Shown here: positions 58,011 to 64,000 of the stretch, one piece after another | How the letters are laid out: the number at the start of each line of letters is the position of its first letter | Numbering within the stretch: position 1 is the first letter of the stretch | Origin: Phytophthora colocasiae | Lineage: Eukaryota; Oomycota; Peronosporomycetes; Peronosporales; Peronosporaceae | Assembly (NCBI GenBank): GCA_018806915.1 | Contig: JAGKQI010000084.1 | Span: 1 to 64,000 of the forward strand | Length of the DNA: 64,000 nucleotides | Direction: 5' to 3' | Notes under the pieces: generated by a model | Databases searched by the model: none | What the model was told of the DNA's origin: nothing | The model's input: the letters and a program-made list of their open reading frames with translations, nothing else | Made by a program: the position numbers and the translations under genes

Positions 58011-58460
58011 TCACTGTCGGTGGACGGCGAGCGCTCCCGGGGCTCCCAGTCCGGCTACCAGAAGCGCATGCGTCGATGTGTTGGTGAAGGGCCGTAAAAG
58101 ATAAGAGAGATAGAAAGGTGAAATGCAGTTGGCCTCACGAAGTAGACGGTGAAAGACCTCGGAGACCGTCCCCTAAACGCCCAGCAAGCTGGCCGGCACG
58201 GTATCTTTAAAAATGAAGAGAGCATGGTGTCCGTCTGTCCGTCCACGGATCACCATATCGATTTTAGCCAATTATATGTTTTAAATATTTCTAACCAATT
58301 CTGCCGAGCGCAGCGAAGGCGGCTACAAAGCACTTTTCAGCTCATTTTGCTTTTTATTTTAATATTTACTTTTACAGTAGTATTTCAATTTTTACTTTTT
58401 ACTTTCATATTTTTATTTACTTTTTGTTATAACCGAATTATTTTGCTTTAACGTTCTTAT

Positions 58461-58679
58461 TTGTTTGTTTTACTCTCTTCTTGCCGTTTTACTTTCCCCC
58501 ACTGCTACTGTTGTGTCACGCGTCAATGGCCCCTGCTCCGAGAGCAGAGCGACGTCATTGACGCGTTCTTCGCCGCGAAGGTGAAAGCGAGAATGGTGCA
58601 GGAATCGAATCGGGTGAATGATTTTAATATGCGTGCAAGACAGGAAGTCAAAAAGATGTATAGGGAAGCAGGTGTCTAA
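58461..58679 (+). CDS. 72-codon ORF, copy 3
   Basis: Same as copies 1 and 2 except for adjacent V-to-M and H-to-R changes (AATATGCGTGC for AATGTGCATGC). Both differences are non-synonymous transitions. Confidence 0.35.
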   Translation: MFVLLSSCRFTFPHCYCCVTRQWPLLREQSDVIDAFFAAKVKARMVQESNRVNDFNMRARQEVKKMYREAGV

Positions 58680-58808
58680 AAAGTTATGTGTAAAGCTAAC
58701 CTGAAAACTACCCTTTATTGTGTGATACAAAATAACTGTTACGCTGTTAAAATAATTTGCCGTAAACATTCTTTTAAATAACATATGCATATATTTCAAA
58801 ACGAACTG

Positions 58809-58883
58809 TAGCCTAGATGGCTGTGCAATGTGTGTTTGAAATGTGGATTCCTGGTTCGAACCTCTTCGAGAATAATACTTTTT
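58809..58883 (+). promoter_or_regulatory. tRNA-like Pol III A and B boxes, copy 3
   Basis: A box 58809-58820, B box 58853-58862, TTTTT 58879-58883. Unchanged from copy 1. Confidence 0.55.
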
Positions 58884-59052
58884 ACAAAAATAATTTCAAG
58901 TTTGACAAATATTAAACGTGAAAATTAAAACTAAAAATCTTTTTAAAACAATTGCTTTATAAATCAAAAAATAAATTTTACTGACCAATAAACCCGAGCA
59001 AAGCGGAGCCCTACAACCCAACACACCGCCGCGTAGCGCAGCGCCCAACTAG

Positions 59053-59500
59053 TCTTCATGTGCAACTTCACGTGCCTCAACACAGTCTTGTGGTCGAGCC
59101 ACTTGGTGTGATGTGGCACGCGAAGTGCCAGCTCGTCGTGGCCGTCGCGGTCAGCTTGCACTGTCAGGTCGAGGTGGTGGAGGCAGAGCGTGCGCTGCAC
59201 GTCCGTCCACAACGACCCGATGTCGCCGTTGCGGCGCCAAGCTTCTCCGCGTGGTGCGAGGCAGCGAGCTCGGAGTTGAGAAAAAGTCGCACGAGCTTGT
59301 CATCACGCCCGCGTCAGTGCTCTTCCTGCAGGCGGAAGCGCTTGCGTGCCACCTGGCACACCTGAGTCTTGGCCACGGCAACGACTGCTGTGTCCTTCGA
59401 GTGCAGCATCTGCCAGCCATGCGCCACCTGCAACGCCAGGTGCATCCACAAGAGGCTGCAGACCCAGACGTAGACATGTAGAAGAACTTGGTGGTGGCGG
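59053..59500 (-). pseudogene. Retroelement-like coding remnant, unit R3
   Basis: As in R1 and R2, with an extra 1-bp insertion near 59237 (GGCGCCAAGC) that shifts the frame in addition to the shared TGA. Confidence 0.5.
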
Positions 59501-59618
59501 ACTGGGGGAGATGCATCAGGTGGCGAGTCCTCGGACTACAGCGGTCTCGCGCCCTCAAGGGCGGCGCCTGCCCGGGCCGGGGCGGCGGCTTCGGAGTCCA
59601 TACGGCAGAGTCGGGCTT

Positions 59619-59889
59619 CGACGCTTGAGGCGTCTAGGCGCGTCACGGCTGAGGGGGGGGGGGCAGACGGGCCAGACGGCGGTGGACTTGAGGCTGCCGA
59701 AGCGGCGCCGGTGCCGAGCAGTGGCACTGTGCGTGAAGGCTCCGTCGGGCCGGTTTCGCCGGTCAGCGGGCCCAACACGGGGCAAGGTCTCGTACAGCCT
59801 CGCCAGACGACGCGCTATAAAAGACGCGTCGCTAGCGAAGCTGGAGTGGCTGGCCGTGGAGCTGTCTCTTCGTCGGGGAGTTGGCGTAA
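59619..59889. repeat. GC-rich subrepeat, copy 7
   Basis: R3 counterpart of copies 1 and 4. Confidence 0.8.
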
Positions 59890-60104
59890 GCGGAGGCGAG
59901 GTCTGCGCTGCGGGACTGCGTCGGTCCGACTCGCATCGCTGCGTACACCTCACCGTCGTCGATGCCAGCGAGATCATCGTCTTGGTCGTCCGGATCAGTC
60001 GGTGTCCGGGGTGGAGGTTGAACGACAGGTGTAGTAGGTGGTGCCGGTGCCGGTGCGTCCATGGTGGTGCAGGTGCAGCCGGTGCCAAATCGGTCGACGT
60101 GGAT

Positions 60105-60830
60105 GCCACACTCCAACTTGGAGCGACGGCGGTCGAGGGCGGCGTTGGCGAGGCGGTCAGCGTGGGCGTTCGCCTGGCGGTCGATGTGGTGGAGCTAGAA
60201 GCTCCTCACACGCGCGAGTTCCGCCTTGACGAGCCGGCGTAGCCCCTGAGCCGGGTGCTTCTCGTAGCGAAGATGCCCCGAATCTGCTGGATGATGAGGG
60301 TGCTATCGCCTTCCACGCGTAGGCATTCCACTCCATGATCGGCGGCGGCCCGGACGCCGAGCAGCAGCGCGGTGTACTCTGTCGTGTTGTTGGTTTCGCT
60401 GCTGCTCGGCATGTAGTGGGAGGCAGTCCACACCACAGGACCGCTGGGTTTGAACAGGGCTGCGCCAGCACTACCAGGGCCTGGGTTGGCGCGACAGGCG
60501 CCGTCGAAGCGCAAAAGCCACTTGCCATCCTAGCCGCCGTCTCCATGTTCAGGTCCTCTGTCGTCCTTGGTCTCCTCTTCGTCCTTGGTCTCCTCGTCCT
60601 CCTTGGTCTCGTCAACGCGTGCTCCGCGCACGCGATAGGCGAGTTCCTTGGTCTTGGGGCAGCTCAGCGCGCGCGTGGTGCTCCACGGCGTCGCGACCAA
60701 CAGTAGGCGGTGCTTGGGTAGCTGCGACTGCTGCGACTCGATGAGCAGCAGCAGCCGCAACTGCGTCGGCGAGCATGCCACCCGCCCTTGGTTAAATCCG
60801 ACCACCGGACTGGGGCCGTACGGCAGAGTC
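60105..60830 (-). pseudogene. RNase H-like pseudogene, unit R3
   Basis: Same layout as R2, with TAG at 60530-60532 and at 60195-60197. One base fewer near 60242 (GTAGCCCCTGAG for GTAGCCCCCTGAG in R2) shifts the frame between the second and last catalytic Asp. Confidence 0.84.
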
Positions 60831-60836
60831 GGGCTT

Positions 60837-61085
60837 CGACGCTTGAGGCGTCTAGGCGCGTCACGGCTGAGGGGGGGGGGGCAGACAGGCCAGACGGCGG
60901 TGGACTTGAGGCTGCCGAAGCGGCGCCGGTGCCGAGCAGTGGCACTGTGCGTGAAGGCTCCGTCGGGCCGGTTTCGCCGGTCAGCGGGCCCAAAACGGGG
61001 GCAAGGTCTCGCACAGCCTCGCCAGACGACGCGCTATAAAAAGACGCGTCGCTAGCGAAGCTGGAGTGGCTCGCCGTGGAGCACT
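60837..61085. repeat. GC-rich subrepeat, copy 8
   Basis: Single copy where R1 and R2 have a tandem pair. Confidence 0.8.
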
Positions 61086-61277
61086 CACTGTCGGTGGACG
61101 GCGAGCGCTCCCGGGGCTCCCAGTCCGGCTACCAGAAGCGCATGCGTCGATGTGTTGGTGAAGGGCCGTAAAAGATAAGAGAGATAGAAAGGTGAAATGC
61201 AGTTGGCCTCACGAAGTAGACGATGAAAGACCTCGGAGACCGTCCCCTAAACGCCCAGCAAGCTGGCCGGCACGGTA

Positions 61278-61436
61278 TCTTTAAAAATGAAGAGAGCATG
61301 GTGTCCGTCTGTCCGTCCACGGATCACCATATCGATTTTAGCCAATTATATGTTTTAAATATTTCTAACCAATTCTGCCGAGCGCAGCGAAGGCGGCTAC
61401 AAAGCACTTTTCAGCTCATTTTGCTTTTTATTTTAA
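61278..61436. repeat. Composite repeat, partial unit R4
   Basis: First 159 bp of the Helitron-like element, cut at TTAA (61433-61436) by the piggyBac element. The rest should lie beyond the right edge if the insertion is simple. Confidence 0.85.
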
Positions 61437-62074
61437 CCCCTTGCCCGCGGAGGTACATAATGGAAGTGATAAGAAAAAGGCCTATACCCTCCCGGAAAGC
61501 ATAATAAATAGTATTAGTTTCATTGTACAATACACCAGCTAAGACAAAAAATGAATGTTTTGTGCACAGCTTGCAGCTAAGCTCCTCGGTAATAATCCCC
61601 GCAAAAATGTGGCAGGCACATATCGACCGAAAAATAACCAATCAAACTCTTTCACTTTTTCTCTAGATATTGGAATGTAGACATTTTACGAACAGTGGTG
61701 ACAGCGAGAATCCAGGCCGCGGATGTGACGGCGGCGAACCCCGAGATTGTGTACTACGCTACTGCGAGCTCGGCTGGGGTGGAGATATCGCTGCCGACTC
61801 GGAGAAATACCGCTGGATGGGGGCGCTGCGCTACGTGAAGCGCACGGCAGATAGGTTCGCTACGTGCTGACAGAGTCGATCATCCGATACTATGACTACG
61901 CGGACGCTGGCGCGCTGAATCATCTCGAATTAGAAGGTGATAGCGTGTATGACGACGACCCTCTTAGCGCCCACCGCAAGCGGACGAGGATATGACATAC
62001 GACAGCACTGCCGATTCAAGTTTACAGAACGTATAAGATGCAAAAAGCTGTGTACTCTTTCCCTAGTAATGCTT
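61437..62074. other. piggyBac 3' region, no certain gene
   Basis: 638 bp between the element end and the transposase stop. The only notable content is a plus-strand frame at 61670-61990, described separately. Subterminal binding sites are expected here but cannot be recognised without the other end. Confidence 0.5.
61670..61990 (+). pseudogene. Possible coding fragment, unknown
   Basis: Two consecutive plus-strand frames with coding-like composition. 61670-61870 is rich in Gly/Cys/Arg (DSENPGRGCDGGEPRDCV), and after a one-base shift there is an acidic stretch (LNHLELEGDSVYDDDPLSAH). Candidate captured or older gene remnant. No family recognised. Confidence 0.25.
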
Positions 62075-64000
62075 CTACTCCATCACTAAGCCACGATCTC
62101 GGATACGCAGGTCTTCCGGAGCAAACTCTCCGTTCTGCCAGACAGTGTGCCAAATTTGAGAGCACGTGAGCCCTTCGTTCGCCTCGTGATCACGGACTTT
62201 GTTGCATAACGTCAGGCGACCTTTTAGTTTTACCGAACACGCAGGGCAGTAGTACATCGAAGTCCCTCCTCGTTTCTTGTCTGTTGGCTTGTAGTATGAG
62301 CAGACCTTGCACTGCCTTTGACGAACCCGCTTTGTTTTCTTTTCACCGTTCTCCCGCGTGCCCACGTTCTGGATCAGCTTGTGGTCTATCGACGGAGCAG
62401 CCCTCTCGTCGGTCTGTCTAGTAGTCACCAAACCTGTAGCCGACGCTCGCGTGAAACTGCTCTCCGACTCGGAGATTAGTTGCTGGTGCAAGTTAGACAA
62501 AAATACGAAATGTGAGTTCTTCTTCTTCTTCCTGCGTTTTTTCTCCTCCGCGTGCGAGAACACAATATATGCATTTACAAATGCCATATCGAGAAGACCA
62601 AGAAATAAGCCCTTGTAGTATTTGGCAAACCTGTAATACGGAACAGCGTAAGTTGCATTTGTTATACAGCCATGGTCAGCATAAGACAGTAATACAGTAC
62701 CTCGTTGAAAGCTGCATTGAGTATGACTGAAGCCGGAGCTGGTCATGGCGATCGACGCCGCCCATGTAACGCTGGTATTCCTCAACCAACGCAGGACACG
62801 GGACGGTACTGATGGAGCCGTTCTTTTCGCGCCGTTGCAGCGTGGTAGCTTCGACGCTTACTTGAGAGCCCAAGAAATACACCGCTTTGTTGTCGGCCCA
62901 GGCGACCGCAACCAGACCAGGGTTGCTGTTGGCTACAGCCATTTTGAACTCGCCTCTGGGTACAGCTTCAGGTCGTTTCTTGAACGGGAATTCGATCTGC
63001 TTACACCAGCCTCGACGGCGGGTCTGAATTGTTCCCACGAAATTGAAGCCCATTGTTCGGAGTTGTTGTGCCAGTGGAATTGAAGTGTAGAATCTATCTG
63101 TGATGATCAGTCGTCGCCCTTCGTACGGCATGCCACGAAAAACGCTGGCAACGTTCCGTACCACCGCGGCAGGGCCGCTTTTCGTGTCCATTGACTGCGC
63201 GCCTTCAACATCGTTCTTACGGCCCACATCTAACTCCACTCTGCCGACCAAAACGAACGAGTCAGCATAACTATGAAACTATATCACAAGCAAGTCCGCA
63301 TACGCACCTCTTGCAATATCCGCTATCTGCACAGCATGTCATGACACACTTCGACCCCCATTTGTGGGGTTTGTCTTTCATGTACGTCCGGGTGGGGTTT
63401 CGTCGACTATGAGATGGCAGCATCCCTTCGTCTATCGCTACACGAGATCCAAGAACATAGCCCTCCTTGAATGTCCTCTCCAGTGTCGAAAGTACGAGCC
63501 GTATCTTCCACGCGCGGTCCTTGGTGGCTAGAGGGGCTGTGTTGTCGGTAAAGTGTAGAAATCGTGAAATCTCTCTGAAGCGATCGCGCGCCATTACTCG
63601 CCCAAAAGTACCTGACGGCAGTACGCCCTTCTCTTTCGTGGACCAGTGCAGATCCAAGCGTTTAAATGGACTAAGAGCGTGAGCCAGCATCAGGCCAACC
63701 CACTGGACAATTTCGTGCGGCAAAATCTTCTTGAATTTCATCAGACTTCTGCGTAACTTCTCAGGGGATCGTTGAGCCCGATGCACCACTTTACCTTCGC
63801 TTTCAATCGCGTTCTCTAGCCTAGCATCGAATGACTGCTTCCAATATAAATTGGTTTGACTGGCAACTTCTCTCCAAAACTGCTTCGGTAAGAAATAGTA
63901 AAAAAGGCTCAGAGGCGTCTCACATGATGCAAGTACCTTTTGTGATGGACCACAATACCCAGAGTACATTGTGTCGACTGCTGAAACATTGTCAATCACA
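62075..64000 (-). CDS. piggyBac-like transposase, 5' end missing
   Basis: Three exons (minus): >64000-63308, 63240-62701, 62630-62075. Joined they give one uninterrupted frame of 595 codons plus stop. This is a DDE transposase of the DDE_Tnp_1_7 type: catalytic Asp in GSRVAIDEGM (about residue 190), in LIITDRFYTS (279) and in GGVDRHDQL (394, with a further Asp at 397). The order and spacing fit the piggyBac triad. A Lys/Arg-rich stretch (EEKKRRKKKK) may be a nuclear signal. The C-terminus has a Cys cluster (QCKVCSYYK, YYCPAC, LCNKV, LTCSQIW), the zinc-binding domain that in piggyBac binds the terminal repeats. No frameshift is visible, so it may be functional if the missing start is intact. 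Confidence 0.92.
62631..62700 (-). other. Intron 2 of piggyBac transposase
   Basis: 70 bp. Donor AG|GTACTG, acceptor TTACAG|G, with a TGCTGACC branch-like motif. Unspliced sequence would end the frame soon after. Splicing joins QLSTR to FAKYYKGLFLGL in the order expected for the family. Confidence 0.85.
63241..63307 (-). other. Intron 1 of piggyBac transposase
   Basis: 67 bp. Donor AG|GTGCGT, acceptor CGGCAG|A, branch-like CTGAC. It contains in-frame stops. Splicing joins SGYCKR to VELDVGRKND. Confidence 0.87.

Larger units (their letters stand above)
54824..58203. repeat. Composite 3.4-kb repeat, unit R2
   Basis: Complete unit of 3380 bp. It differs from R1 by a ~33-bp in-frame duplication near 56690-56740 (minus strand, Pro/Ala-rich) and by small indels. 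Confidence 0.88.
58204..59052 (+). mobile_element. Non-autonomous Helitron-like element, copy 3
   Basis: 849 bp, GGTA on the left, CTAG at 59049-59052 before T. The terminal hairpin is damaged (GCGTAGCGCAGC, one G lost) and CGGCTAG has become CAACTAG, so this end may be inactive. Confidence 0.7.
58204..61277. repeat. Composite 3.1-kb repeat, unit R3
   Basis: 3074 bp. It is shorter than R2 mainly because it has two rather than three subrepeats and lacks the 33-bp duplication. Confidence 0.88.
61437..64000 (-). mobile_element. piggyBac-like element, 3' part
   Basis: Starts CCCCTTGCCCGCGG directly after TTAA, the obligate piggyBac target and typical terminal bases. The sister units at this site read TTTTAATATTTAC (51632, 54980 and 58360 regions), that is, an unoccupied TTAA. 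The transposase is transcribed leftward towards this end. The other terminus is beyond 64000. Confidence 0.9.

Noticed and set aside
61411..61641. Minus-strand 76-codon frame across the piggyBac end
   Set aside because: It crosses the TTAA insertion junction, so it is a chance frame.
62358..63083. Plus-strand frames in the piggyBac element
   Set aside because: They are antisense to the transposase exons and have no independent coding signal.

Overview
The window looks like a transposon-rich, weakly genic stretch of an oomycete nuclear genome, most likely Phytophthora or a relative. This is an inference from the repertoire: a hAT transposase with a BED finger and a TDDAGQC/TRWNS core, a Helitron Rep-PIF1 helicase, an RNase H of the kind common in Phytophthora retroelement debris, and a piggyBac-like transposase with two very short GT-AG introns (67 and 70 bp). 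No ordinary cellular protein gene is visible.

Region 1 (1-47503) is a head-to-tail array of about 59 units, each carrying one minus-strand tRNA-Cys(GCA) gene. There are 43 cleanly readable intact genes, 13 more in an indel-rich stretch, and 3 genes split by a hAT element. Start-to-start spacing in the clean part is 545-601 bp. The tRNA sequence does not vary. The spacer does vary, mainly in a CAGATCACACA-type short tandem repeat, an ATACCGC repeat and a three-state marker in a 16-bp duplication. The three hAT copies (7999-12361, 17590-21729, 32300-36437) sit at exactly the same base of the tRNA gene with the same flanking CTACCAC duplication, so they probably spread with the array. Everything left of about 12360 carries dense small insertions that look like unpolished long-read sequence.

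Region 2 (47504-51470) is a 5'-truncated Helitron. The N-terminal piece is inverted, the Rep and PIF1 helicase parts follow on the plus strand with two frameshifts, and the 3' end is a clear hairpin plus CTAG before T.

Region 3 (51471-61436) is three full copies and one partial copy of a 3.1-3.4 kb composite unit. Each begins with an ~850-bp non-autonomous Helitron-like element (A/T flanks, hairpin plus CTAG end, Pol III A and B boxes, a 72-codon ORF). This is followed by GC-rich minus-strand retroelement debris with an RNase H pseudogene and a ~276-bp (92-codon) subrepeat.

Region 4 (61437-64000) is the 3' part of a piggyBac-like element inserted at a TTAA of the fourth composite unit. The other three units preserve the empty site. 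Its transposase is uninterrupted in this window once two introns are removed, and it runs off the right edge.

Overall the window is a tRNA-Cys mega-array bordered by nested DNA transposons. The transposon-in-transposon junctions, with empty sites available in sister copies, allow several insertions to be defined to the base.
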